Shown piece after piece: positions 7,970-16,554 of a DNA stretch of 64,000 nucleotides. The notes under the pieces are model-generated. The model saw nothing but the letters and a program-made list of their open reading frames with translations, made no database searches and was not told the DNA's origin. The first letter of the stretch is position 1. The number at the start of each line of letters is the position of its first letter. This DNA comes from Guptibacillus hwajinpoensis. GTDB taxonomy: Bacteria; Bacillota; Bacilli; Bacillales; Guptibacillaceae. Location: positions 1 to 64,000 of the forward strand of contig NZ_JAIVKU010000008.1 in the NCBI RefSeq assembly GCF_020524165.1, written 5' to 3'. Made by a program: the position numbers and the translations under genes.

Positions 7970-9775
7970 ATGTGCGGTATTGTTGGATATATTGGAAATC
8001 AAGACGCTAAAGAAATTCTATTACGAGGTCTGGAGAAGCTTGAATACCGAGGGTACGACTCTGCGGGTATTGCGCTTCTTAATGACGGGGGTCTTCACCT
8101 CTTTAAAGAAAAAGGTCGCATTGCCGATCTAAGAAAAAGGGTGGATACTAGTGTGGAAGCAACAGCGGGTATCGGACATACACGTTGGGCAACACACGGT
8201 GAACCAAGTCAGGTAAATGCTCACCCACATCAGAGCACAACTGAACGTTTCACTCTTGTTCATAACGGAGTAATTGAAAACTATCAACGAATCAAACGTG
8301 ACTTCTTATCCGAAGTTGATTTTGTAAGTGCAACAGACACAGAGGTTGTTGTTCAACTGATCGCGAGTCTTGTTGAAGACAATAACATGTCTGTTGAAGA
8401 TGCTTTTCATCAAACATTGAATGAACTTCACGGTTCTTATGCACTTGCACTTATTGACAATCACAATCCAGAAACGCTATACGTAGCGAAGAATAAGAGT
8501 CCGCTCCTAGTTGGTATCGGCGATGATTTCAACGTAGTAGCAAGTGACTCAATGGCTATGCTTCAAGTAACAAGTAAATTCATCGAGCTAATGGATGAAG
8601 AAGTAGTAATCGTGAAGCGTGACTCAGTTACAATAAAAGATATGAATGGAAACGTAATGGAGCGTGAGCCATTCACGGCTGAAATTGACGCTAGTGATAT
8701 CGAAAAGGGAACATACCCTCACTATATGCTGAAAGAAATTGACGAGCAGCCGCTTGCCATTCGTAACATTATTACGAAGTACAAAGATGACAATGATAAT
8801 ATCAAATTAGATGAAGACATCCGTGAGGCGATGAAAGAAACGGATCGTATCTACATTATTGCGTGTGGCACAAGCTACAACGCAGGTCTTGTTGGTAAAC
8901 AACTGATTGAGAACATTGCAGAGGTGCCGGTTGAAGTGCACATCGCTAGTGAGTTCTTATACAATATGCCGCTTGTTTCAGAGAAACCACTCTTTATCTT
9001 TATTTCACAAAGTGGTGAAACGGCAGATAGCCGCGGCGTCCTTGTGAACGTGAAGAAGAAAGGGTTTAAGTCTCTTACAATTACGAACGTTCCTGGATCC
9101 ACCCTTTCTCGTGAAGCGGATTATACGCTGCATACCCACGCAGGACCTGAGATTGCGGTTGCTTCTACGAAAGCCTACACTGCACAAATGGCAGTGTTAA
9201 CACTGCTTGCAGTTGATACAGCGCAGGCGAAAGGCATGAAGCTTGATTTCAATCCAATTCAAGAACTTGGTATCGTTGCTACAGCAATGGAATCCATGAT
9301 TGACCAAAAAGAAATGATTGAAACAGTTGCTCGTAACTTCCTATCCGTTACGCGTAATGCGTTCTTTATTGGCCGCGGCGTTGACTACTATGTATGCCTT
9401 GAAGGTGCCCTTAAGCTTAAAGAGATTTCTTATATTCAAGCTGAAGGATTTGCTGGTGGTGAGTTGAAACACGGTACGATTGCTCTAATTGAAAAAGGCA
9501 CGCCTGTTATTGCTCTTGCTACGCAGAAGCACGTGAATGGAAGTATCCGTTCCAACGTACAGGAAGTCGTTTCCCGTGGGGCGTCTCCATGCATTATCTC
9601 TCTTGCAGGACTTGAAGAGGAAGGTGACACCATTGTGCTTGATGAAGTACATGAGCACCTTACACCACTTGCTTCTGTTGTGCCGCTTCAGCTGCTTGCC
9701 TACTATGCAGCGCTGCACAGAGAATGTGATGTAGATAAGCCAAGAAACCTTGCTAAATCAGTAACTGTTGAGTAG
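7970..9775 (+). CDS. glmS: Glutamine--fructose-6-phosphate aminotransferase (isomerising)
   Basis: Makes glucosamine-6-phosphate from fructose-6-phosphate and glutamine, the entry to amino-sugar and wall synthesis. The start is the ATG followed by CGIVGYIG, because the cysteine after Met is the glutaminase nucleophile; a TTG 18 bases upstream is excluded on this ground. Class II glutaminase domain at about 1-220, two SIS domains at about 285-425 and 455-590 with ISQSGETADS and the C-terminal KPRNLAKSVTVE. 601 residues, normal. Controlled by the ribozyme just upstream and terminated by a 19-bp hairpin. Confidence 0.98.
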   Translation: MCGIVGYIGNQDAKEILLRGLEKLEYRGYDSAGIALLNDGGLHLFKEKGRIADLRKRVDTSVEATAGIGHTRWATHGEPSQVNAHPHQSTTERFTLVHNGVIENYQRIKRDFLSEVDFVSATDTEVVVQLIASLVEDNNMSVEDAFHQTLNELHGSYALALIDNHNPETLYVAKNKSPLLVGIGDDFNVVASDSMAMLQVTSKFIELMDEEVVIVKRDSVTIKDMNGNVMEREPFTAEIDASDIEKGTYPHYMLKEIDEQPLAIRNIITKYKDDNDNIKLDEDIREAMKETDRIYIIACGTSYNAGLVGKQLIENIAEVPVEVHIASEFLYNMPLVSEKPLFIFISQSGETADSRGVLVNVKKKGFKSLTITNVPGSTLSREADYTLHTHAGPEIAVASTKAYTAQMAVLTLLAVDTAQAKGMKLDFNPIQELGIVATAMESMIDQKEMIETVARNFLSVTRNAFFIGRGVDYYVCLEGALKLKEISYIQAEGFAGGELKHGTIALIEKGTPVIALATQKHVNGSIRSNVQEVVSRGASPCIISLAGLEEEGDTIVLDEVHEHLTPLASVVPLQLLAYYAALHRECDVDKPRNLAKSVTVE

Positions 9776-9803
9776 ATAATTTCGATCGATATAATAAATT
9801 AAC

Positions 9804-9848
9804 AATAGCGTGCAAGCTTTGATCATCAAAGCTTGCACGCTATTTGTT
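9804..9848 (+). terminator. Terminator of glmS
   Basis: A perfect 19-bp stem starting AATAGCGTGCAAGC with loop TCA, followed by TTGTTTT. Confidence 0.9.
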
Positions 9849-9890
9849 TTAGTCAGTCATTTTAGTCATAAAGCTTGAGCCGTCAGTCAT

Positions 9891-9931
9891 GAAATGAATT
9901 TCAGCTAAATTTCATTTCGAGCTGTTATAGT
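9891..9931 (+). promoter_or_regulatory. Near-palindrome and extended -10 ahead of the ApbE / two-component cluster
   Basis: A 28-bp imperfect palindrome (9891-9918) centred on AGCT has arms GAAATGAA and TTCATTTC. It lies just upstream of an extended -10, TGT-TATAGT (9923-9931), with no good -35. That layout suits an activator site, plausibly for the OmpR-type regulator encoded in the cluster. The link to that regulator is inference. Confidence 0.4.
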
Positions 9932-9960
9932 TTCCAAAAGACTTAGTGGAGGGATAAAGA

Positions 9961-10236
9961 ATGAAAAGACAGACAAGCGTGAAGTGGTTTTCGGGTGTAA
10001 CCGCTGCTGTAACGGCAGCTTCATTCATTGGTTTTGTACAAACGCATTCCCCTGAGGTGAACGCTCATTCTAATGAAACAGAGGTTAGTTATACAGAAGA
10101 AGGCGATCGTTATCAAAGTGGAAGAAGTGAAGGTCGAGGTCTTGAATTTGATGCGAATAGTGGGAGTGGAGACCAGTTTGAAGAGCAACCAAGTCAAGGT
10201 TTCGAACCTTCTGAACGAAGGACGACGCATTCATGA
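9961..10236 (+). CDS. Small exported protein of unknown function heading the ApbE cluster
   Basis: I do not recognise this 91-residue protein. Residues 1-35 look like a Sec signal peptide (basic start MKRQ, hydrophobic core AAVTAASFIGFV, possible cut after VNA). The mature part of about 56 residues is hydrophilic and acidic, rich in E, S, G and Q, with no cysteine and no transmembrane segment. SD GTGGAGGG precedes the ATG. Its last codons overlap the start of the ApbE-like gene (ATGA), so the two are translationally coupled. No flavinylation motif (D-x-x-[ST]-GAT type) is visible. Confidence 0.7.
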   Translation: MKRQTSVKWFSGVTAAVTAASFIGFVQTHSPEVNAHSNETEVSYTEEGDRYQSGRSEGRGLEFDANSGSGDQFEEQPSQGFEPSERRTTHS

Positions 10237-11138
10237 GTAAGAAGGTAACATTTCCTTGTATGGGCACTAACTTCTGTGTTGAAGCTAGTAATGCATTAGT
10301 ATTAGAGAGTTGGCTTCATAGGGTAGAAAGGAACTATTCGCGCTTTAGAACAGAAAGTGAGTTATCTCAGTTGAATCAATTGGAGATCTCTCTGGAATGG
10401 GTTCCGATTTCTAAAGAGTTATACGACATTCTACAATTATCTGAAGGGTATCGGCTTAGTACGGATTCTTTTTTTAATCCATATCTCGGTCAGCAATTAG
10501 TTGCTCTAGGATATGATCAATCCTTTTCTGATTTGAGCAAGAGTGGGTTCGAACAAAAGAGAATCTTTACACCTTCGGAAGAATCACCTCTCCTGTTTCA
10601 TTCCGAGAAAGCAATGATCAAAAAGCTGAAGGATGTTTCTGTTGATCTTGGTGGTTTTGTTAAAGGATGGAGCGTAGATGAAGTCTATTGTATTGCAAAG
10701 GGGAACGAGCGGTTTATCGATGGAGGAGGAGATCTACGTTTTTCATTTGAAAAACCTCGTGTCATCGGAGTGATCAATCCTTTTCATTTTGACACAGATG
10801 TTGTGCAATTGAAAATGAGCACTGGGGCTATGGCTACATCCAGCGTTGTCCACCGTCGCTGGCAAACGACAGATGGCGAGGTACATCATTTATTAAACGG
10901 CCGTACTGGAAAAAACGAAGTTTCTGACGTTGTACAAGTAACTGTGCTGGCAGCCACCGTTCGAGAAGCGGAAGTGTATGCGAAGGTGCTTTGTATGATG
11001 GATGCAGAATCGGCGGAAAGCTGGATAATGGATAAAAAATTAACGATCGCAGCCATACTGATTACTAAAGACCGTAGAATTGTTATAACAAAAAATATCA
11101 GAGATTATTGTGAAGGGGTGGAAGCGGCATGGTCTTGA
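10233..11138 (+). CDS. ApbE-like FAD:protein FMN transferase
   Basis: ApbE enzymes attach FMN to a threonine of exported redox proteins, taking it from FAD, with Mg. Family landmarks in order: MGT near the N-terminus (residues 10-12), VDLGGFVKGWSVD (family LDLGGIAKGYAVD), GGGDLRF, and STGAMATSS followed by HHLLNGRTG (family HILDPRTG) and a C-terminal EAEVYAKVLCMM. 301 residues. No clear lipoprotein signal is present, so it would act in the cytosol unless the start is wrong. It is sandwiched between the exported small protein and a ferric-reductase-like membrane protein. Confidence 0.85.
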   Translation: MSKKVTFPCMGTNFCVEASNALVLESWLHRVERNYSRFRTESELSQLNQLEISLEWVPISKELYDILQLSEGYRLSTDSFFNPYLGQQLVALGYDQSFSDLSKSGFEQKRIFTPSEESPLLFHSEKAMIKKLKDVSVDLGGFVKGWSVDEVYCIAKGNERFIDGGGDLRFSFEKPRVIGVINPFHFDTDVVQLKMSTGAMATSSVVHRRWQTTDGEVHHLLNGRTGKNEVSDVVQVTVLAATVREAEVYAKVLCMMDAESAESWIMDKKLTIAAILITKDRRIVITKNIRDYCEGVEAAWS

Positions 11139-11677
11139 CAACGTGGGAGTGGACGAGAGCTTCTGGCCTTACGTCATTTGTTTTGTTGTTTTTCTCTATA
11201 TTTGCTGGACTTTTGCATAGCTCGCCTACTTTAAAAAGGGAGTGGAAAAGTAGGTTATATTTCTTTCATCAAACTACAGGTTGGCTTGGGTTTTTAGTTA
11301 TCGTATTTCATGCTGTGATCTTACTATATGATCAGTATGTTAGCTACGAGTGGTATGCAGTATTGGTGCCGTTTATGTCTAGTGACCACCGGATCCTAAA
11401 TGGAATTGGTACGCTCGCTTTTTATGGAGTCTTTCTCATTTTACTTTCATCGGATATGATGAAGAAAGTAGGGAGGTCACTGTGGAAAAAGATTCATTTA
11501 TTTTCATTACCAGCTTATCTTCTTGCTCTTATTCACGGGGCCTTTATTGGCACTGACAATACATCTTCACTGGTGCTTCTGATTTATGTTGGTACGTCAG
11601 TTCTTATCATAGCTATATTCCTTTTTAAAAGAATGCGTATGGGTTTCAAGAAGGGGAAGGTGGCTCAGGAAGGATGA
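11129..11677 (+). CDS. Ferric-reductase-like transmembrane protein
   Basis: Membrane protein of 182 residues with about five hydrophobic helices. Histidines suited to bind b-type haem occur in pairs across helices: FFHQTTGW and VFHAVILL in one region, KIHLFSLPAYLLALIHGAF in another. This matches the ferric reductase-like transmembrane domain (MsrQ/YedZ/NOX type), which moves electrons across the membrane. It overlaps the ApbE-like gene by 10 bases and precedes the regulator gene. The electron donor and acceptor are unknown. Confidence 0.82.
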   Translation: MVLTTWEWTRASGLTSFVLLFFSIFAGLLHSSPTLKREWKSRLYFFHQTTGWLGFLVIVFHAVILLYDQYVSYEWYAVLVPFMSSDHRILNGIGTLAFYGVFLILLSSDMMKKVGRSLWKKIHLFSLPAYLLALIHGAFIGTDNTSSLVLLIYVGTSVLIIAIFLFKRMRMGFKKGKVAQEG

Positions 11678-11683
11678 TTGGGA

Positions 11684-12352
11684 ATGAAACTATTACTTGC
11701 AGAAGATGATGCGAAACTAGGTCGTCTTCTCATACATATGTTAAAGAAAGAATTTCATCAGGTGGATTGGGTCATGGATGGTCAATCTGCTCTCGATTAT
11801 GCACTGTCTCAAGTTTATGATGTTGTCATCCTTGATTGGATGATGCCGAAACTGACAGGAGAGGAGATTTGTACAGCGCTTCGAAGAGAGGGGTGTGGTG
11901 TATCCATTCTCATGTTGACAGCTAGAGATAGCGTTGATGATCGGATCATTGGTCTTGATTCAGGCGCGGATGATTATGTTATAAAGCCTTTCGATTTTAA
12001 TGAGTTGTTTGCCCGTATTCGAGCTCTCGCAAGGCGCTCCCCACAGATGTTCCAAGAAGATATTATTCGTGTAGGGTCTTTGGAGTTAAATCGAACAGCT
12101 CACTCCCTACACGTATTTGAAGAGCAGGTTTTACTGACCTATAAAGAATATCAGTTACTAGAATTTCTCATGGTAAACGCAGGCCGTGTACTTACAAGAG
12201 AACAACTTATCGATCGCATTTGGGGGTTTGATGCGGATGTGTCAAATAATAATCTTGATGCGCTGGTCAAGCTAACACGAAAAAAACTTAAAGATGCAAA
12301 AGCTGATAAAGCGATAAAAAGTATTCGAAATGTAGGGTATCAAGTTCAATGA
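11684..12352 (+). CDS. OmpR-family response regulator
   Basis: Two-domain DNA-binding response regulator of 222 residues. The receiver domain has the acidic pocket AEDD (7-9), phospho-acceptor Asp51 (VILDWMMPK), TAR and KPF lysine; a winged helix follows from about 125 (LLTYKEYQLLEFLMVNAGRVLTREQL). The ATG at 11684 has AGGAAGG about ten bases upstream; the TTG two codons earlier is too close to that SD. It overlaps the kinase gene by four bases (ATGA) and is probably its partner. Confidence 0.93.
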   Translation: MKLLLAEDDAKLGRLLIHMLKKEFHQVDWVMDGQSALDYALSQVYDVVILDWMMPKLTGEEICTALRREGCGVSILMLTARDSVDDRIIGLDSGADDYVIKPFDFNELFARIRALARRSPQMFQEDIIRVGSLELNRTAHSLHVFEEQVLLTYKEYQLLEFLMVNAGRVLTREQLIDRIWGFDADVSNNNLDALVKLTRKKLKDAKADKAIKSIRNVGYQVQ

Positions 12353-13578
12353 TGGATTTAGTAAGGACAACCAAACGAAGACTAATGTGGTTTTTTGCCG
12401 TACTCACGATGCTTTTTCTTCTGTTATTTGTTGTGGCTGCCTATTTAACTGTTTCACAGTCGGTAATGAAGGAGAAAGAAGATGAACTCATGGCGATGCT
12501 CTCTGATAAATCATTATCTCGCCTTATTCATGAAGCGGAGGAGCCGCATGAAAAACCATTTAATCATAACCTATTTGCCATCGTTGGAACTTCAGGAAAT
12601 ATACTGGAGAAGCAGGGAGATGGTATTGAAGCCATGATTGATGGTTGGACCCCAAACATACTCGAAACAAAAGAAGTTGATCAAGATAATCGAGAGTATT
12701 TGCTTGCGGGTAAACCTGTAAGAGGAGGTGGTTATGTCTATAGTGGGGTTGATGTCACAGAGCAAAAGAGAGTGTTAAATCGCCTTTTTATGGTTCTTCT
12801 CATTCTAACGATATTGTTTACTTTTGCCGCTACTCTGCTTTCCTTTATTATGGCTGGTAAAGCGATTAGACCGATCATTAAATCTGCTGAGAGACAGCGT
12901 GATTTTGTAAATGATGCTTCGCATGAGCTTAGAACGCCTCTAAGTATTTTATCAGCAGGGTTTGAGATCCTTGAGGAAGAAAAGGATCGACTTTCAGATT
13001 TTTCGAGGCAAACAGTGGATGATTTGTCAGGTGAAGTGCGGCGTATGAGTTCGCTTGTGAACGATTTGCTCGTCCTTGCGCGCGCTGATTCAGGAAAATT
13101 GGTATTGGAGAAGAAGGTATTAAATTTAACTAATCTCGTTTCCCGTTCCGTTCGTTCTTTTTCAAGAATAGTAGAAGTGGACGGGATATCCCTAACGACT
13201 GATTTGAAAGAAGAAGTTTATTTAAAAGGGGATGAAGATCGTCTTCAACAGCTTCTTTATTTATTGTTGGATAATGCGCATAAGTATAATGTGCAGGATG
13301 GACATGTTCATGTCTCATTAAAAGAAACAGGCTCAGAAGTGATTTTAACCGTTGAAGACGGAGGCATAGGAATTGCACAAGAGCATCAAGATAAAATATT
13401 TGAGCGCTTTTTTCGTGTCGATCTATCACGATCTCGCACTCATGGTAGCAATGGCATTGGACTTTCAATTGCTGCTTTTATCGTAGAAGCCCATAATGGA
13501 AAAGTGTTATTGGAAAGTAAGGTGGGGCAAGGCTCTTGTTTTACAGTGGTTTTGCCTGGTCTAAGTAATGAGTATTAA
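12349..13578 (+). CDS. Membrane sensor histidine kinase
   Basis: 409 residues: transmembrane segments at about 12-35 and 147-170 enclosing an extracytoplasmic sensor region of about 110 residues, a short HAMP-like link, H-box FVNDASHELRTPLS with His192, then the HATPase region with N-box DNAHKYN, G1 VEDGGIGIA and G2 GSNGIGLSI. It is the partner of the regulator just upstream and probably controls the ApbE/ferric-reductase genes. The signal sensed is not evident. No clear terminator follows. Confidence 0.93.
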   Translation: MMDLVRTTKRRLMWFFAVLTMLFLLLFVVAAYLTVSQSVMKEKEDELMAMLSDKSLSRLIHEAEEPHEKPFNHNLFAIVGTSGNILEKQGDGIEAMIDGWTPNILETKEVDQDNREYLLAGKPVRGGGYVYSGVDVTEQKRVLNRLFMVLLILTILFTFAATLLSFIMAGKAIRPIIKSAERQRDFVNDASHELRTPLSILSAGFEILEEEKDRLSDFSRQTVDDLSGEVRRMSSLVNDLLVLARADSGKLVLEKKVLNLTNLVSRSVRSFSRIVEVDGISLTTDLKEEVYLKGDEDRLQQLLYLLLDNAHKYNVQDGHVHVSLKETGSEVILTVEDGGIGIAQEHQDKIFERFFRVDLSRSRTHGSNGIGLSIAAFIVEAHNGKVLLESKVGQGSCFTVVLPGLSNEY

Positions 13579-13659
13579 ACGATGTCATAACAAAAATATT
13601 TAAATACTTACAAGCATGTCCGAATACAATGATACGAATACGAGGAAGGGTGGAGGCGT

Positions 13660-14289
13660 ATGAGTATCTTTGTAAGCTACATATTGTTAGGGCTATCCCT
13701 TTCAGCTCCAATGGGACCGATTAATGCAGCCCAGCTCGACAGGGGGATACGGTTTGGGTTTATGAATGCCTGGCTCGTAGGGTTTGGAGCAATGGTAGCG
13801 GATGGGGTCTTTATGATGCTTATTTACTTTGGACTTGCTCATGTCATTGACACGCCGTTTATGAAAACATTTCTTTGGCTCTTCGGTTTTTTTGTTTTAA
13901 CGTATACAGGAATTGAAAATATCACAAAGGCTAATTCAGTTGGACTTGAACAGACGGTTGGACGTAATGAAACAAACCGCAAATCATTTCGAACTGGTTT
14001 TTTTATCGCCATTTCTAATCCATTGAATATTTTATTCTGGCTTGGCATTTATGGCTCAATCCTCGCTCAAACATCTAGTATGTTTGGGACAGCCCAGCTG
14101 TTTCTTTATAGTGCAGGAATTTTCCTGGGAATTACTATTTGGGATCTCACAATGGCGAGTGCTGCAGCAGGGGCACGTGCATGGGTGAATCCACTTATAT
14201 TAAAGCGAATATCGATCTTATCGGGTGTTACGTTAATTGGGTTTGGTCTTTATTTCGGTATGCAAGCCGTTAAGATGTTCGTGGGATAG
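13660..14289 (+). CDS. LysE/RhtB-family amino-acid exporter
   Basis: Membrane exporter of 209 residues with about six hydrophobic helices. The N-terminal signature SLSAPMGPINAAQLDRG and the following GFGAMVADGVFM are typical of LysE/RhtB proteins, which export basic or other amino acids or their analogues. SD AGGGTGGAGG precedes the ATG. The substrate cannot be read from the sequence. Confidence 0.85.
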   Translation: MSIFVSYILLGLSLSAPMGPINAAQLDRGIRFGFMNAWLVGFGAMVADGVFMMLIYFGLAHVIDTPFMKTFLWLFGFFVLTYTGIENITKANSVGLEQTVGRNETNRKSFRTGFFIAISNPLNILFWLGIYGSILAQTSSMFGTAQLFLYSAGIFLGITIWDLTMASAAAGARAWVNPLILKRISILSGVTLIGFGLYFGMQAVKMFVG

Positions 14290-14352
14290 ACTGGCACCTC
14301 TTTTTGTCCCTCCTAATAGGATAACGCGTGTAGTGTTAAGGAGGGATGCTGT

Positions 14353-15111
14353 TTGGAATTATATACAAAATCGTGGATTGATGAACATGGAGAAGGAATG
14401 GAAACTTGGCAGCAGAACGTATTTGCTCAGTTTAGCGGGATGTTAGGGGATGATGAAAAACCATACCCGTGCATTCCTGGTAAGCAGGGGTTCTATCAGG
14501 ATAATTTACGATTTGGATTTGTGGATGATCCAACACAGGATATGACGTGCGCTCAGTTAGCTGCTTTATTAAAACAGTACGGCAAAGTAGCGAGAGACAC
14601 TGGTAAATATGCTTCACTCGTTGTTTTTTTTGATTCTAGAATGTTGGGGCACCAAAAAGCAGATGTGGATCAATATCAATCTTACTTTTGGTCGCTTTTA
14701 AACGGTGTGCATGAACTCGATGAGGAACCCTGGCCAGAAGACATCCCTACAGATCCGCACGATCCTAAATGGGAGTTCTGCTTCAATGGAGAGCCGTACT
14801 TTGCTTTTTGTGCAACACCCGCTCATCAAGTTCGAAAGAGTCGTCAGTTTCCTTGTTTTCTGATTGCTTTCCAACCAAGATGGGTTTTTGATGAGATCAA
14901 TGCGGAAACAACATTTGGTCAAAAATTGAAAAAAGCGATCCGGCAGCGGTTGGTTTCTTACGATGGGATTACAGCCCACCCCGCCTTGAAGTGGTACGGT
15001 CAGAAAGATAACTATGAATGGGAACAATATTTTTTATCAGATGACGATTCTTCGCTTTCAAGATGTCCTTTTCATGTGATGAAAAACAAATGGAAGAGCA
15101 TTCGCTCTTAA
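14353..15111 (+). CDS. YqcI/YcgG-family protein
   Basis: Soluble protein of 252 residues recognised as YqcI/YcgG family by its layout: YPCIPGKQGF near the N-terminus, LVVFFDSRM, the acidic/W-rich WPEDIPTDPHDPKWEFCFNGEPYF segment (read as WPEDIPTDPHDP and EFCFNGEPYF) and FPCFLIAFQPRWVFDE. Biochemical function of the family is not established. The start is TTG with AAGGAGGG eight bases upstream. Its stop overlaps the stop of the convergent permease gene by four bases. Confidence 0.8.
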   Translation: MELYTKSWIDEHGEGMETWQQNVFAQFSGMLGDDEKPYPCIPGKQGFYQDNLRFGFVDDPTQDMTCAQLAALLKQYGKVARDTGKYASLVVFFDSRMLGHQKADVDQYQSYFWSLLNGVHELDEEPWPEDIPTDPHDPKWEFCFNGEPYFAFCATPAHQVRKSRQFPCFLIAFQPRWVFDEINAETTFGQKLKKAIRQRLVSYDGITAHPALKWYGQKDNYEWEQYFLSDDDSSLSRCPFHVMKNKWKSIRS

Positions 15112-16418
15112 CTGTGTTTTCTCTTCAATTTTACAAAGGTAGCTCCGGTAATGAGAAGTAGAAAGAATAAGCTAACAAAAAAACCTGCTCGGCTCATACG
15201 GTCGAATAACGTGCCTGAAATAGCTAGACTGATTAGGACAACACCGATTCCTATTTTTAAATGTTCTTTAAACGTGGTCTTGGCTAGTTTTCGATATGAA
15301 AAAAGAATGAACATCCAATTATAGAGAAGCATTAAACCAGCAGCTGTCGTCAAATACTCAAAGATATTTTCTGGTAAAAGGAGCGCAACCCCAATTGATA
15401 GCAAGACAACGAAAGTGGTGAGACTAAAAGCAGGAAGAGGAATCTTCCTGCTTTTTTTTGCGAAGAGTGCTGGTGCATCCTTTTCTTCAGCAAGCGTTAC
15501 AAGCATGGTCGTTACCGCATAGAGAGAAGCGACCATTGTGGAGAAACCGGCAATAATGAGAATCGCATTAAATACATGTGGAACCCACGGGAATTCAAAC
15601 TGAGTTAAAGCTGTTAAAAATGGGCTTTCATTCGGATTGATGCTTTTGAGTGGAATGAGTTTTAACACAACGAAGAAAGACATGACATAAAGAATGGTTA
15701 ATACGAACAGCATGATCTTTCCAGCTTTGGGGGCGTTTTTGGGATCTTCAAGCTCATTAGCCATCAATCCCATCACTTCAATCCCACCAAACGCATAAAA
15801 CGCGTAAACAAGAGCAACCCAAAGCCCCATTGAGCTACCTGAAAGAAAGTCTTTTGATGTCATTTCCATTCCGGCTTGACCTTTCTCTGGGTCAAGCCAT
15901 CCGAGTAAGGAAGCGGCTCCTATCGCGAGAAACATGACGATGGCAGCAATTTTCATGACTCCAAATGCATTCTCCATCATTTCTACGAGTTGAACGCCGA
16001 TGAGAATAACGATAAGGCCAAGTGAAGCGAATACAGAAGCCGTGAGCCACAAAGGGGCATTCGGAAACCAGAACTGTGCAAATAGTGCTAGAGCGGTTAA
16101 TTGACTCCCCATAATAAGCATTTCAGATGACCAATAAACCCATCCGTTGCTAAAGCCAGCCCATGGTCCAAAAGCTTGCTTTGCGTATGTACGAAAAGAA
16201 CCTTTTTCTGGATGTTCAGCCGTTAATTTCGCAAGTGCTTCATAGACAATCCATGTCCCAATAGCAGCTAACGAATAGGCGAATAAAACGAAATAGCCTG
16301 CTTTTTCAATCGTGATACTAGAACCAAGGAAATATCCGGTTCCAATGATACAACCTACACCGATGAACGACATTTGCCACCAGGTTATTTTCTTTTCGTG
16401 ATTTGTCGATTTACTCAT
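15108..16418 (-). CDS. Amino-acid permease (APC superfamily)
   Basis: Membrane transporter of 436 residues with about 12 helices. The first helix carries the APC substrate motif GVGCIIGTGYFLGS, and the second block KLTAEHPEKGSFRTYAKQAFGPWAGFSNGW is typical of the AAT/YbxG type. The start chosen is the ATG with GAGGGGGG nine bases upstream; a 16-residue upstream extension has no SD. It is transcribed away from an amidinotransferase-fold hydrolase gene, which suggests transport of arginine or a guanidino compound, but this is inference. Confidence 0.87.
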   Translation of the reverse strand: MSKSTNHEKKITWWQMSFIGVGCIIGTGYFLGSSITIEKAGYFVLFAYSLAAIGTWIVYEALAKLTAEHPEKGSFRTYAKQAFGPWAGFSNGWVYWSSEMLIMGSQLTALALFAQFWFPNAPLWLTASVFASLGLIVILIGVQLVEMMENAFGVMKIAAIVMFLAIGAASLLGWLDPEKGQAGMEMTSKDFLSGSSMGLWVALVYAFYAFGGIEVMGLMANELEDPKNAPKAGKIMLFVLTILYVMSFFVVLKLIPLKSINPNESPFLTALTQFEFPWVPHVFNAILIIAGFSTMVASLYAVTTMLVTLAEEKDAPALFAKKSRKIPLPAFSLTTFVVLLSIGVALLLPENIFEYLTTAAGLMLLYNWMFILFSYRKLAKTTFKEHLKIGIGVVLISLAISGTLFDRMSRAGFFVSLFFLLLITGATFVKLKRKHS

Positions 16419-16554
16419 CCTTTTATTCCCCCCTCTGATCTTGTTTAGTTTGAGAATCACTGACATTGTTTATGTGTGTTTCGTGAATTGGGGAATCTTT
16501 TCTTTGAACAGGGAGAAAGTAAGGAGACTATGTATAATAAAGGAGTTTAGTCGA

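Noticed and set aside
9961..10236. FMN-binding acceptor for the ApbE-like enzyme
   Set aside because: No FMN_bind or RnfG/NqrC-type motif with the acceptor threonine can be read in the 91 residues.
16504..16538. Promoter TTGAAC...TATAAT before the amidinotransferase-fold gene
   Set aside because: The spacer is 23 bp, too long for a sigma-A promoter; the TATAAT alone is not enough.
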